Origin: Rhodanobacter sp. Soil772
GTDB lineage: Bacteria > Pseudomonadota > Gammaproteobacteria > Xanthomonadales > Rhodanobacteraceae
NCBI RefSeq assembly: GCF_001428385.1
Contig: NZ_LMSK01000002.1
Location: forward strand, 836,704-900,703
Length of the DNA: 64,000 bases
Direction of reading: 5' to 3'
Under the pieces are notes generated by a model. That model ran no database searches. It worked only from the letters and a program-made list of their open reading frames with translations, and was not told the origin of the DNA. Positions 9,406-18,190 of the stretch are shown piece by piece; within the stretch, counting starts at the first letter, position 1; every line of letters starts with the position of its first letter. Position numbers and translations under genes: made by a program.

Positions 9406-10539
9406 TCAGCTCCCACCGATCCAGCTCTGCTGCACGCAATACTCGTCATCCAGCACCACCAGATCGGCGCGATAGCCCGGCGCGATGCGGCCGTGGCTGC
9501 CACCGAGGCCGAGGAACTCGGCGGGGTAGGTGCTGGCCATGCGTACCGCTTCCTCCAGCGACAGGCCGAGCAACTGCACCGCGTTGCGTACGGCGCCGGC
9601 CATGTCCAGTGCGGAGCCGGCCAGCACGCCTTGCGCGGTCTGGCAGATGCCGTCTTTCACGACGATCGTTTCGCCGTTGAGCACGTAGTCGGGGTGGTCC
9701 GCACCGACCGGCGGCATCGCGTCGGTGACCAGCAGCATCTTGCCGCGCGGCTTGGCGGCGACCGCCACGCGCAGGCTGGCCGGATGCACGTGATGGCCGT
9801 CGACGATGATGCCGCACCAGCTCATCGCATCCTCCAGCGCGGCACCGACCACGCCCGGCTCGCGGCTGCCGAACGGCGTCATCGCGTTGAACAGGTGGGT
9901 GAAGCCGCGCACGCCGGCCGCGAGCGCGGCACGGATCGTTTCATAGTCGGCCGCGGTATGTCCCGCGCAGACGATCAGCCCGGCGGCGACCAGTGCACCG
10001 ATGCTGGCCAGCGACACCTGGTCCGGCGCCAGCGTGATCAGTCGCACGCCGCGATGCGGCGCGCACAGCATCGCCAGCTCGTCGCTGCCCGGCGCGTGGA
10101 AGTATTTCGGGTCGTGCACGCCCTTGCGTGCCGGCGCCAGGTACGGGCCTTCCAGATGGATGCCAAGCACGCCGGGTACGCCCTCGGCCAGCGCCTGCTC
10201 CACCGCGGCCAGCGCCGCGCGCATCACGGCCACGTCGTCGCTGATCAGCGTCGGCAGGAAGCCGGTAGTGCCGAAGCGCCGGTGCGCCGCGCCGATCCGA
10301 CGCAGCGTTTCCACCGTGGGCGCTTCGTTGAACAGCACGCCACCGCCGCCGTTGACCTGCACGTCGATGAAGCCGGGCAAGAGCATCGCGCCGTGCAGAT
10401 CGTGCTGATGCGCATCACGCACTCGCGGATCGGCCGGCGGCAGCAGGTCGACGATGCGCTCACCCTCCAGCAGCACAGCAAGGTCGTCGTGCCAGCCGTC
10501 GGCAGCGAGCACGCGGGCGTGGGTAAGGGCGGTAGTCAT
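9406..10539 (-). CDS. nagA: N-acetylglucosamine-6-phosphate deacetylase
   Basis: NagA removes the acetyl group from GlcNAc-6-phosphate, giving glucosamine-6-phosphate. The 377-residue protein is an amidohydrolase with the metal-site and substrate motifs of the family: GFIDVQVNGGGG, GIHLEGPYL (metal Glu), CAGHTAA (His), THLFNAMTPF (His) and VTDAMPP (catalytic Asp). Length is typical. It is the last gene of a three-gene operon, starting nine bases after the deaminase stop codon. The product feeds the adjacent SIS-domain deaminase. Confidence 0.96.
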   Translation of the reverse strand: MTTALTHARVLAADGWHDDLAVLLEGERIVDLLPPADPRVRDAHQHDLHGAMLLPGFIDVQVNGGGGVLFNEAPTVETLRRIGAAHRRFGTTGFLPTLISDDVAVMRAALAAVEQALAEGVPGVLGIHLEGPYLAPARKGVHDPKYFHAPGSDELAMLCAPHRGVRLITLAPDQVSLASIGALVAAGLIVCAGHTAADYETIRAALAAGVRGFTHLFNAMTPFGSREPGVVGAALEDAMSWCGIIVDGHHVHPASLRVAVAAKPRGKMLLVTDAMPPVGADHPDYVLNGETIVVKDGICQTAQGVLAGSALDMAGAVRNAVQLLGLSLEEAVRMASTYPAEFLGLGGSHGRIAPGYRADLVVLDDEYCVQQSWIGGS

Positions 10540-10548
10540 GGCGATTCC

Positions 10549-11580
10549 CTAGACCGTCTCGGTCACCTTGTTGAGATGCGGCGGCACGTCGGGGTTGAAG
10601 CCACGGCGCAGTGACAGCTCGCTGGCGGCGCGGTAGAAGCTCTGGATGATCAGCAGCGGCGTGCATAGCGCGGGCAAACCGGCGGCCACCGGCAAGGTGC
10701 CTGCGCCGCGCTGCCCCGGCGCGGCCACGAACACCTGCGCGCCACGACTGCGGAATTCGCGCGCCACCGCCAGGGTGCCGGCCAGGGTATCGTCGTCCTG
10801 CGCGAAGCACAGCACCGGGAAATTCGGCCCGACCAGGGCCATCGGGCCATGCTTCACCTCGGCCGCGCTGAACGCCTCGGCGTGCAGGCCGCAGGTTTCC
10901 TTGAATTTCAACGCCGCCTCCAGCGCGATGCCGAGGCCGTAGCCGCGGCCGACGACGAACAGGTTGTGCGCACCGGCCAGGCCGTCGCTCAGTGCGGACC
11001 AGTCCGCATCCCAGTTGCTGCGCAGCGCACCCGGCAACACCTGCAGTGCGGCGCCCAGTGCGGCGTCGCCGCGCCAGCGCGCGCACAGGTGCAATACCGC
11101 GGCCAGCGCGGCGATGTAACTCTTGGTCGCCGCCACGCTGCGTTCGGGCCCGGCATGCAACGGGATCACCGTATCGGCCAGCGCGGCCAGCGGCGAATCC
11201 TCGACATTCACCAGCGCCACCACGCGGGCGCCGGCGGCCTTTGCCGCTTCCGCATTGCGCAGCAGGTCGGGGCTCTTGCCCGACTGCGAGATCGCGATGA
11301 ACAGCGCGCCCTGCCACTGCTGCTCGGCCGCATACACCGAAGTCACCGATGGCGAAGCCGATGCCGTGACGATGCCGAGTTGCGTCTCGAACACGTACTT
11401 CGCGTAAGCCGCGGCGTGATCGGAGCTGCCGCGCGCGCAAGTGACGATGAAACGCGGCGGCTGTGCGCGCAGCGATTGCGCCAGCGCACTGACCACCGCT
11501 TCGTTCGCGGCGAACTGGCGTGCAACCACATCGGCCGCCTCGTGCGCTTCCTGGTACATCAGGGTGTCGCGGGCGGCCAT
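10549..11580 (-). CDS. nagB-II: SIS-domain glucosamine-6-phosphate deaminase (NagB-II type)
   Basis: This 343-residue protein has two SIS (sugar isomerase) domains like the C-terminal half of GlmS but lacks the glutaminase domain. Visible motifs are ARGSSDHAAAYAKY, ISQSGKSPDLL, AATKSYIAAL and, in the second domain, VGRGYGLGIALEAALKFKE followed by EVKHGPM. Such proteins between nagA and a GntR regulator serve as the non-orthologous deaminase NagB-II, converting glucosamine-6-phosphate to fructose-6-phosphate and ammonia. The regulator gene ends 12 bases upstream and nagA begins nine bases downstream. A GlmS-like synthase role is excluded by the missing glutaminase domain. Confidence 0.9.
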   Translation of the reverse strand: MAARDTLMYQEAHEAADVVARQFAANEAVVSALAQSLRAQPPRFIVTCARGSSDHAAAYAKYVFETQLGIVTASASPSVTSVYAAEQQWQGALFIAISQSGKSPDLLRNAEAAKAAGARVVALVNVEDSPLAALADTVIPLHAGPERSVAATKSYIAALAAVLHLCARWRGDAALGAALQVLPGALRSNWDADWSALSDGLAGAHNLFVVGRGYGLGIALEAALKFKETCGLHAEAFSAAEVKHGPMALVGPNFPVLCFAQDDDTLAGTLAVAREFRSRGAQVFVAAPGQRGAGTLPVAAGLPALCTPLLIIQSFYRAASELSLRRGFNPDVPPHLNKVTETV

Positions 11581-11592
11581 CAGGATCGGTCC

Positions 11593-12345
11593 TCAGTCGG
11601 TCTGCAGTTCGGCGACGAAGTCGTAGATGTCGCCGCGATACCAGGAACAGGTGAACTCGACCACGCGGCCGTCGTCCAGAAAACTGCGCCGCTCGATGCT
11701 CAGCCCGGCGCTGCCCACATTGACGTGCAGCAGCCGCGCCTGCTGCGCGTTCAGCGATACCGCGCGCAAGCGCTGCAGCGCGCGGCGCGGGCGCGCGTTG
11801 AGTTTTTCGAGTGCCTCGTACAACGAGTCGCGCACCAGCAGCGGATCGGGCAGCACGCTGGCCGGCACCACGCTGCGCTCGATCGCCAGCGGTTCGTCCT
11901 GGCCGTAGCGCACGCGGTGCAGGCGCACCACCAGCGAGCCGGGCGACAGGTTCAGCGCCATCGACTCTTCCGGCGTCACCTCGCCGATGCCGCGCTCGAA
12001 GAATTCCGAACGCGGCGACAGGCCGCGCTCGCGCAGATCCTCGGTGAAGCTGGTCAGCCGCGACATCGGCTTGACGATGCGCTCGGCGATAAAGGTGCCG
12101 GCACCGTGGCGCTGGGTCAGCAAGCCTTCCTCGACCAGGCCGGCGATCGCCTTGCGCACGGTCACCCGCGACAGCTTCAGCACCTGCGACAGGTCGCGTT
12201 CGCTGGGCAGCGCCTGGCCCGGCTCGATGTCGCGATGTTCGACGATGTTGCGGATCGCCCGGCGCAGGCGCAGGTAAGCCAGCGGCTGGTGCGTGGCCGG
12301 GTCGTGGCAGATGCGGCGGTATTCGTTGGCCAGTGCGGTTTCCAT
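11593..12345 (-). CDS. nagQ: GntR/HutC-family regulator of GlcNAc use (NagQ/NagR-like)
   Basis: A 250-residue repressor-type regulator. The N-terminal winged helix-turn-helix spans about residues 20-90 (LPSERDLSQVLKLSRVTVRKAI, then GLLTQRHGAGTFIAE), and the C-terminal UTRA effector domain spans about 100-240 (LSRVRYG-like VVRLHRVRYGQDEPLAIERS; EFTCSWYRGDIYDF). It heads the nag operon, so aminosugar phosphates are the likely effectors. Two candidate operators are present, one just upstream of its own start and one upstream of the divergent zwf operon. The gene symbol rests on context and domain type; NagR or YvoA would be equivalent names in other organisms. Confidence 0.88.
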   Translation of the reverse strand: METALANEYRRICHDPATHQPLAYLRLRRAIRNIVEHRDIEPGQALPSERDLSQVLKLSRVTVRKAIAGLVEEGLLTQRHGAGTFIAERIVKPMSRLTSFTEDLRERGLSPRSEFFERGIGEVTPEESMALNLSPGSLVVRLHRVRYGQDEPLAIERSVVPASVLPDPLLVRDSLYEALEKLNARPRRALQRLRAVSLNAQQARLLHVNVGSAGLSIERRSFLDDGRVVEFTCSWYRGDIYDFVAELQTD

Positions 12346-12354
12346 GCGGCGAAC

Positions 12355-12372
12355 GATACCAATAGCGAACCA
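12355..12372 (-). promoter_or_regulatory. Candidate NagQ operator (direct repeat) upstream of the nag operon
   Basis: On the minus strand the sequence reads TGGTTCG, four bases, then TGGTATC. This matches the tandem TGGTATT-N4 pattern associated with NagQ/HutC regulators in Xanthomonas relatives. It lies only nine bases before the regulator start codon, so binding would block transcription or initiation and give autorepression. Confidence 0.6.
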
Positions 12373-12426
12373 CTGATCGCAAGCCCGTCAGATCAGCCGT
12401 TCGCACCGGGCGCAGCCGCGCCAACC

Positions 12427-12480
12427 GGCGAAGTCGAAGTGCGTGCTGAGGGACCCTTCGGCTTCGGCCTGCGACCCGCG
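12427..12480. repeat. REP-like inverted fragment
   Basis: GGCGAAGTCGAAG and CCCTTCGGCTTCGGCC form imperfect inverted arms. The same words occur in the longer palindrome at 49331-49444, so this is probably a partial copy of a dispersed palindromic repeat. Confidence 0.5.
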
Positions 12481-12538
12481 CCCAGAGCCCGGCCCGGACT
12501 CGATCCGGGGTGAGCGGAGTCCGAGAGGTGATTCCAGC

Positions 12539-12567
12539 TTGTCGCCCAACCGCAACCTGTTTTATGA
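12539..12567 (+). promoter_or_regulatory. Possible zwf promoter
   Basis: TTGTCG and TTATGA are separated by 17 bases. The match to a sigma-70 promoter is moderate. Its value is that the candidate NagQ site at 12594 would lie about 20-40 bases downstream of the start point, a position suited to a roadblock. Confidence 0.3.
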
Positions 12568-12593
12568 ATTCGTATGCACCCGGGTAGCTGATC

Positions 12594-12611
12594 TGGTATT
12601 TCACTGGTACG
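12594..12611 (+). promoter_or_regulatory. Candidate NagQ operator upstream of zwf
   Basis: TGGTATT, four bases (TCAC), then TGGTACG: a near-exact TGGTATT-N4 direct repeat. It lies 71 bases before the zwf start codon, inside the zwf leader. With the minus-strand copy at 12355-12372 it suggests that the GntR regulator also controls the glucose-6-phosphate operon. Confidence 0.6.
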
Positions 12612-12682
12612 ATCTTCGGCAACCCGGGTTATCGCGCCATTCGGCCCCTGCCCGCCATCCGGCATCGAGTCGAGGTGTTCGC

Positions 12683-14146
12683 GTGACTGCTTCCTCCCAA
12701 TCGGTCGAACCGTTCGACCTGGTGATTTTCGGCGGCACCGGCGATCTCGCCGTGCGCAAGTTGCTGCCGGCCCTGTTCCATCGTTTTCTCGACGGCCAGA
12801 TCCCAGCCAGCAGCCGGATTGTCGGCATCGCCCGCGAGGCGCTGGACGACGACGGCTACCGCGCGCAGCTGCGCGAGGCGCTGATCGGCGTGTGCGCGGC
12901 GGCGCAGCTCGACGTGTTCCTGCAGCAAGTCCATTACCGCCCGCTGGATGCGCGCAAGGACGAAGGCTGGGACGACTTCGCCGCCCTTATCGGCAACCAG
13001 CCCGACCACATCCGCGTGTTCTACCTGTCCACTTCGCCGGAACTGTTCGTCGACATCTGCAACCGGCTGGGCCAGTACAAGCTCAACGAAGGTGCCTCGC
13101 GGGTGGTGCTGGAAAAGCCGATCGGCCGCGACCTGGCCAGCGCGAACCAGATCAACGACGCGGTCGGCAAGGTGTTCAGCGAGTCGCAGACCTTCCGCAT
13201 CGACCACTACCTCGGCAAGGAGACGGTGCAGAACCTGCTGGTGCTGCGCTTCGGCAACGCGCTGTTCGAACCGCTGTGGAACGCCGGCCACATCGACCAC
13301 GTGCAGATCACCGTGGCCGAAACCCTCGGCGTCGGCCATCGCGGCGCGTACTACGACCGCGCCGGCGCACTGCGCGACATGGTGCAGAACCACATGCTGC
13401 AGCTGCTGTGCATGGTGGCGATGGAGCCGCCGTCGTCGCTGGCGCCCGACGCGGTGCGCGACGAGAAACTGAAAGTGCTGCACTCGCTGAAAGCCATCGA
13501 CGACAGCAATGCCGCCCAACTCACCGTGCGCGGCCAGTACCGCGCCGGCGTGGCCGAAGGCGCCAGTGTGCCCGGCTATCCGGAGGAGCTGGGCAACAGC
13601 AAGTCCAGCACCGAAACCTTCGTGGCGCTGAAGGCGGAAATCGCCAACTGGCGCTGGGCCGGCGTGCCGTTCTACCTGCGCACCGGCAAGCGGCTGCCGA
13701 GCCGGGTGTCGGAGATTGTGGTCACCTTCAAGCCGGTACCGCACTCGATCTTCAACCCCGATGCCGGCACGCTGGCGCAGAACCGGCTGGTGCTGCGGCT
13801 GCAGCCGGACGAAGGCGTGAAGCTGTGGCTGACCATCAAGCATCCCGGCCCCGGCGGCCTGCGCCTGCGCCACGTGCCGCTGGACATGAGCTTTGCCGAA
13901 GCGTTCGGCGTGCAGCAACCCGATGCCTACGAACGCCTGCTGCTCGACGTGGTGCGCGGCAACCCCACCCTGTTCATGCGCCGCGACGAAGTGGAAGCGG
14001 CGTGGCGCTGGGCCGGCCCGATCCTCGCCGCCTGGGCCGGCAGCGGCGAGCCGCCGCGGCCGTACACCGCCGGCAGCTGGGGCCCGAGCGCCGCGGTGGC
14101 GCTGATCGAGCGCGACGGCCGCACCTGGAACGAAGACAGTGAATAG
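12683..14146 (+). CDS. zwf: Glucose-6-phosphate 1-dehydrogenase
   Basis: Oxidises glucose-6-phosphate to 6-phosphogluconolactone with NAD(P)+, the entry to the Entner-Doudoroff and pentose phosphate routes. The 487-residue protein shows the nucleotide-binding GGTGDLAVRKLLPALF at the N-terminus and the active-site RIDHYLGKETVQNLL with its catalytic His/Lys region, plus the LRTGKRLP segment. The start is GTG at 12683, with GAGG seven bases upstream; the open frame extends further upstream but that part is not protein-like. First gene of the zwf-pgl-edd-eda operon. Confidence 0.97.
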   Translation: MTASSQSVEPFDLVIFGGTGDLAVRKLLPALFHRFLDGQIPASSRIVGIAREALDDDGYRAQLREALIGVCAAAQLDVFLQQVHYRPLDARKDEGWDDFAALIGNQPDHIRVFYLSTSPELFVDICNRLGQYKLNEGASRVVLEKPIGRDLASANQINDAVGKVFSESQTFRIDHYLGKETVQNLLVLRFGNALFEPLWNAGHIDHVQITVAETLGVGHRGAYYDRAGALRDMVQNHMLQLLCMVAMEPPSSLAPDAVRDEKLKVLHSLKAIDDSNAAQLTVRGQYRAGVAEGASVPGYPEELGNSKSSTETFVALKAEIANWRWAGVPFYLRTGKRLPSRVSEIVVTFKPVPHSIFNPDAGTLAQNRLVLRLQPDEGVKLWLTIKHPGPGGLRLRHVPLDMSFAEAFGVQQPDAYERLLLDVVRGNPTLFMRRDEVEAAWRWAGPILAAWAGSGEPPRPYTAGSWGPSAAVALIERDGRTWNEDSE

Positions 14147-14258
14147 GCTGCGTTTACCGACGCTTCACCCGGCCCCACCGATGCGTGCGGCAGACTGGGG
14201 CTCCCTTCCCCACGATGCGCGCAGCCATGCCTGAGTGCCCGCCGCGCCACCCCTCATC

Positions 14259-14972
14259 ATGACCACCCATCTGAACGTCACCACACACAGCTTCACCGAT
14301 GGCAAGGCGCAGGCCACGGCACTGGCCGAACGCGTCGCCGAACGCCTGCGCCGCGGATTGGCCGAACGCGGCCATGCCGTGCTGGCGGTCTCCGGCGGCA
14401 GCACGCCGAAGGATTTCTTCGCCCGCCTGTCGCGCGAGAAACTCGATTGGGCCAAGGTGCAGGTGACCCTGGTCGACGAACGCTGGGTGGCGGAAACCGA
14501 CGAGCGTTCGAACGCGCGGCTGGTGAAGTCGCTGCTGTTGCAGCACGCCGCCGGTGCCGCGCAGTTCATGCCGCTGTACACCGGCGACGCCACCCCCGAA
14601 GCCGGGCTGGCCACCACCAGCGCGCGCATCGGTGCGCTGCCGCTGCCGTTCGACGCGGTGGTGCTGGGCATGGGCGACGACGGCCACACCGCCTCGTTCT
14701 TCCCCGGCGGAGACCACCTCGCCGACGCGCTGGACCTGGACGGCACCGCGCGCGTGCTGTCGATGCATGCGCCCGGCGCCGGCGAGCCGCGCATCACGCT
14801 GAGCCTGCCGACGCTGCTGGAAACGCGCGCGCTGTACCTGCTGGTGGCCGGCGAAAAGAAACGCGACCTGCTCGCCGACGCGCGGCTCGGCCTCGATGCC
14901 GCGCAGCACTATCCGGTGCGCGCGGTGCTGACCCAGCAGCGCGTGCCGGTGGCGGTGTACTGGTGTCCGTGA
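14259..14972 (+). CDS. pgl: 6-phosphogluconolactonase
   Basis: Hydrolyses 6-phosphogluconolactone to 6-phosphogluconate. The 237-residue protein is of the NagB/DevB type, with AVSGGSTPKDFF near the N-terminus, VTLVDERWV and the signature GMGDDGHTASFFPG. ATG at 14259 (MTTHLNV) is chosen over an in-frame ATG 24 bases earlier because it gives the usual N-terminus. It lies 112 bases after zwf and 115 before edd, in pathway order. Confidence 0.95.
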   Translation: MTTHLNVTTHSFTDGKAQATALAERVAERLRRGLAERGHAVLAVSGGSTPKDFFARLSREKLDWAKVQVTLVDERWVAETDERSNARLVKSLLLQHAAGAAQFMPLYTGDATPEAGLATTSARIGALPLPFDAVVLGMGDDGHTASFFPGGDHLADALDLDGTARVLSMHAPGAGEPRITLSLPTLLETRALYLLVAGEKKRDLLADARLGLDAAQHYPVRAVLTQQRVPVAVYWCP

Positions 14973-15087
14973 CCACCACAACCAGCGTCGCTGCAGGAGC
15001 GCACCTTGTGCGTGAAAAGCCAGCGAAGCAGCGACGCCGCAACTCCGATCGCGCACAAGGCGCGCTCCCACCCACCCGGAATGAATC

Positions 15088-16905
15088 ATGAGCACGTTGC
15101 ATCCCGTTGTCGCCGAAGTCACCGAACGCCTGCGCGAGCGCAGCCGCGAGACGCGCGCGGCATACCTCAGGCGAATCGACGCGATCGACCGCAGCGGGCC
15201 GCAGCGCGAACACCTGTCCTGCGGCAACCTGGCGCACGGCTTCGCCGCCTGCGGCAGCGAGGACAAGGCCGCGCTGCGCAGCGGCCGGCGCGCCAACCTC
15301 GCCATCGTCACCGCCTACAACGACATGCTGTCGGCGCACCAGCCGTACGAGCGTTATCCGGCCTTGATCCGCCAGGTCGCGCGCGACGCCGGCTTCACCG
15401 CCCAGGTCGCCGGCGGCGTGCCGGCGATGTGCGACGGCATCACGCAAGGCCGGCCCGGCATGCAGCTGTCGCTGTTCTCGCGCGACCTGGTGGCGATGGC
15501 CACCGCGGTGGCGCTGTCGCACGACATGTTCGACGGCGCGCTGTTCCTCGGCATCTGCGACAAAATCGTGCCGGGGCTGCTGATCGGCGCATTGAGCTTC
15601 GGCCACCTGCCCGGCGCGTTCGTGCCGTCGGGGCCGATGCCCAGCGGCATCCCGAACGAACAGAAATCCAAGGTGCGTCAGGCCTTCGCCGACGGCAAGG
15701 CGAGCAAGGCCGAGCTGCTGGAAGCCGAGGCCGCCTCGTACCACGCCGCCGGCACCTGCACCTTCTACGGCACCGCGAACTCCAACCAGATGCTGATGGA
15801 GATCATGGGCCTGCACCTGCCCGGCGCCAGCTTCACCGCGCCGGACACACCGCTGCGCGACGCGCTTACCGCCGAGGTGGTGCGCCGCGTCGCCGCGCAC
15901 AGCGCGTTGGGCGACGCGTTCCTGCCGCTCGGCCACATCATCGACGAGCGCGCGATCATCAACGGCGTGATCGGCCTGCACGCCACCGGCGGCTCGACCA
16001 ATCACCTGCTGCACCTGGTGGCGATCGCGCACGCCGCCGGCATCCAGTTGCGCTGGGACGACTTCGACGCGCTGTCCGGCGCGATCCCGCTGCTGGCGCG
16101 CGTGTACCCGAACGGCTACGCCGACGTGAACCAGTTCCACGACGCCGGCGGCATGGCCTTCCTGATCGACCAACTGCTCGGTGCCGGCCTGCTGCACGCC
16201 GACGTGCAAACGATCTTCGGCACCGGTTTGGACGGCTATACGCAGGTCCCGCAACTCGACGCCACCGGCACACTGCACTGGAAGCCGGTCGACAAGCAGA
16301 GCGGCAACCGCGGCGTGCTGCGTGGCGTCGACGAACCGTTCCGCACCGACGGCGGCCTGCGCATGCTCGATGGCAACCTCGGCCGCGCGGTGATCAAGGT
16401 GTCGTCGGTGCCGGACGACCGGCTGCTGATCGAGGCGCCGGCGATCGTGTTCGACGACCAGGACGAAGTGGCCGGCGCATTCAAGCGCGGCGAACTGAAT
16501 CGCGACTTCGTGGCGGTGGTGCGCTTCCAGGGCCCGCGTGCCAACGGCATGCCCGAACTGCACAAGCTCACCCCCACGCTGGCGCTGTTGCAGGATCGCG
16601 GCCACCGCATCGCCCTGCTCACCGACGGGCGCATGTCCGGCGCCTCCGGCCGCGTGCCGGCGGCGATCCACGTCACCCCCGAGGCGGTCGCCGGCGGCAA
16701 CATCGCGAAGATCCGCAACGGCGACATGATCCGGCTGGATGCGGCGAATGGACGTCTGGACGTCCTGCTCGAAGCGCACGAACTGGACGCGCGCCTGCCG
16801 CATGCCGCCGACCTGTCGCGCGAGCACAGCGGCATGGGCCGCGAACTGTTCGGCCTGTTTCGCCAGGCCGCCGCCAACGCCGACCTCGGCGCCGGCGTGC
16901 TGTAG
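15088..16905 (+). CDS. edd: Phosphogluconate dehydratase
   Basis: Converts 6-phosphogluconate to 2-keto-3-deoxy-6-phosphogluconate. The 605-residue protein belongs to the IlvD/Edd iron-sulfur dehydratases; visible conserved blocks are [14 protein letters not shown] (cluster Cys), GICDKIVPG (second Cys), the [14 protein letters not shown] stretch (third Cys), [16 protein letters not shown] and [11 protein letters not shown]. Length is that of Edd (about 600) rather than IlvD. It starts at an ATG preceded by a weak purine stretch and lies between pgl and eda. Confidence 0.97.
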   Translation: MSTLHPVVAEVTERLRERSRETRAAYLRRIDAIDRSGPQREHLSCGNLAHGFAACGSEDKAALRSGRRANLAIVTAYNDMLSAHQPYERYPALIRQVARDAGFTAQVAGGVPAMCDGITQGRPGMQLSLFSRDLVAMATAVALSHDMFDGALFLGICDKIVPGLLIGALSFGHLPGAFVPSGPMPSGIPNEQKSKVRQAFADGKASKAELLEAEAASYHAAGTCTFYGTANSNQMLMEIMGLHLPGASFTAPDTPLRDALTAEVVRRVAAHSALGDAFLPLGHIIDERAIINGVIGLHATGGSTNHLLHLVAIAHAAGIQLRWDDFDALSGAIPLLARVYPNGYADVNQFHDAGGMAFLIDQLLGAGLLHADVQTIFGTGLDGYTQVPQLDATGTLHWKPVDKQSGNRGVLRGVDEPFRTDGGLRMLDGNLGRAVIKVSSVPDDRLLIEAPAIVFDDQDEVAGAFKRGELNRDFVAVVRFQGPRANGMPELHKLTPTLALLQDRGHRIALLTDGRMSGASGRVPAAIHVTPEAVAGGNIAKIRNGDMIRLDAANGRLDVLLEAHELDARLPHAADLSREHSGMGRELFGLFRQAAANADLGAGVL

Positions 16906-16958
16906 CTCTGCTCCCTCCCCTGCGCAGCAGGGGAAAGAGTGAAACCCAGGAGTCAAAC

Positions 16959-17600
16959 GTGAGCCCCATCGAACAGAAGCAGCAGCAAGTCGAAACCCTC
17001 ATGCGGCTGGCGCCGGTGATCCCGGTAGTGATCATCGACGACGCGAAGGCCGCGGTGCCGATGGCGCGCGCGCTGGTCGCCGGCGGCATTTCGACGATCG
17101 AGGTCACCCTGCGCACGAGCGCCGCGCTGGAGGCGATCCGCGCGATTGCCGCCGAAGTGGAAGGCGCCGTGGTCGGTTGCGGCACCGCGCTGACCGCGCG
17201 CGACCTGCAGGCCGCGCTGCAGGCCGGCGCCCGCTTTGCCGTGTCGCCCGGCACCTCGCCGCGCCTGCTCGACGCCGCCGACGACAGCGCATTGCCGCTG
17301 CTGCCCGGCGTCGCCACCGCCAGCGAGGCGATGGCCCTGCTCGAACGCGGCTATCGCCACCTGAAGTTCTTCCCCGCGGTGCCGGCCGGCGGCACCAAGC
17401 TGCTCGGCGCCTGGGCCAGCCCGCTGCCGCAGATCCGCTTCTGCCCCACTGGCGGCATCAGCCTGGTCAACGCCGCGGACTTCCTCGCCTTGCCGAACGT
17501 GCTGTGCGTCGGCGGCTCATGGCTCACGCCCGCCGACAAACTGGCCAGCGGCGACTGGGCCGGCATCGAGTTGCTGGCACGCGAGGCGGCCGCCCTCTAG
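16959..17600 (+). CDS. eda: 2-keto-3-deoxy-6-phosphogluconate aldolase
   Basis: Cleaves KDPG to pyruvate and glyceraldehyde-3-phosphate, the last Entner-Doudoroff step. The 213-residue class I aldolase contains ALVAGGISTIEVTLRT, VGCGTAL, the Schiff-base lysine in YRHLKFFPA and FCPTGGIS. The start is GTG at 16959, with an AGGAG ribosome site at proper spacing. It is the last gene of the operon; a palindromic hairpin follows 25 bases later. Confidence 0.97.
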   Translation: MSPIEQKQQQVETLMRLAPVIPVVIIDDAKAAVPMARALVAGGISTIEVTLRTSAALEAIRAIAAEVEGAVVGCGTALTARDLQAALQAGARFAVSPGTSPRLLDAADDSALPLLPGVATASEAMALLERGYRHLKFFPAVPAGGTKLLGAWASPLPQIRFCPTGGISLVNAADFLALPNVLCVGGSWLTPADKLASGDWAGIELLAREAAAL

Positions 17601-17624
17601 GCAATGTCTGGGCAAGCCTTTGCT

Positions 17625-17652
17625 CGTCATTCCGGCGAAAGCTGGAATGACG
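17625..17652 (+). terminator. REP-like hairpin after eda
   Basis: CGTCATTCC and GGAATGACG are perfect inverted arms around CGGCGAAAGCT. This is a familiar dispersed palindrome type in proteobacteria and stands where the operon should end. No T-tract follows, so Rho-independent termination is not certain. Confidence 0.5.
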
Positions 17653-17786
17653 GCTTGTTCGGAGCTTCCCCGGGAGGCGCCTCGGATGGCCGACATTCCT
17701 GCGCGCCAGCAGCCGGCCGATAGTCGGCGAGTCGCGAGCGGTCGGCGTTTTCAACCCGGGCGTCGTCGCTGATCCGGACTCGCGAC

Positions 17787-17817
17787 TGAAGAAAATCACA
17801 GGAAGTGATTTTCTTCA
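17787..17817. repeat. Perfect 13-base inverted repeat
   Basis: TGAAGAAAATCAC and GTGATTTTCTTCA are exact reverse complements separated by AGGAA. The A-rich left and T-rich right flanks would allow bidirectional termination, but no gene reads into it from the right. It may also be an operator or an element end. Confidence 0.55.
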
Positions 17818-17903
17818 CAAGCTCGCAGTCAAACGCAGCCGGGCACCGCAACCTCGCCTAGCGCTTTCAGACTGGGGCAGTCCATACCCACTCTGATGGT
17901 TCG

Positions 17904-17923
17904 CTGGGTCACCGGTGACCCAG
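17904..17923. promoter_or_regulatory. Perfect 20-base palindrome upstream of the redox operon
   Basis: CTGGGTCACCGGTGACCCAG is a perfect palindrome with no spacer, 267 bases before the cytochrome start. This form suits binding of a dimeric regulator. No regulator gene lies next to it. Confidence 0.4.
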
Positions 17924-17973
17924 GGCCACCGTGCGCATGACACGCCAACCCCTTGCATGGACCCGATGACGAG

Positions 17974-17989
17974 TGCCACGGTCGTGGCA
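17974..17989. promoter_or_regulatory. Second inverted repeat upstream of the redox operon
   Basis: TGCCACG, two bases, CGTGGCA: exact seven-base arms. It lies 50 bases from the 20-base palindrome and about 200 bases before the first gene. The rest of 17653-18190 holds no gene that I can support. Confidence 0.35.
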
Positions 17990-18190
17990 TGGATGTTGCT
18001 GATTCGTCCGTGGGTCGGACCATCTGGAAGGGGCAAAGACAGCCGCCGTGTTGCTGGCATCAGGATGTTGCAAAGCCTGACGTTTCGCTGCCGAAACGGA
18101 GTCGGGTTCGCTCTGCGGCTTCGCCGTGGAGCGGGCGGCGCGCCTGTGCATGGTTGCCACCTCTGGGCACTGGAAGTCAGGAGGATCGCA

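Noticed and set aside
10460-12622. A 720-codon frame across nagB-II and nagQ on the minus strand
   Set aside because: It is the Arg/Ala/Gly-rich shadow of two real genes in another frame.
12443-12682. An 80-codon N-terminal extension of zwf
   Set aside because: The extension crosses the REP fragment and candidate operator, has no family similarity, and the GTG at 12683 has a good ribosome site and normal length.
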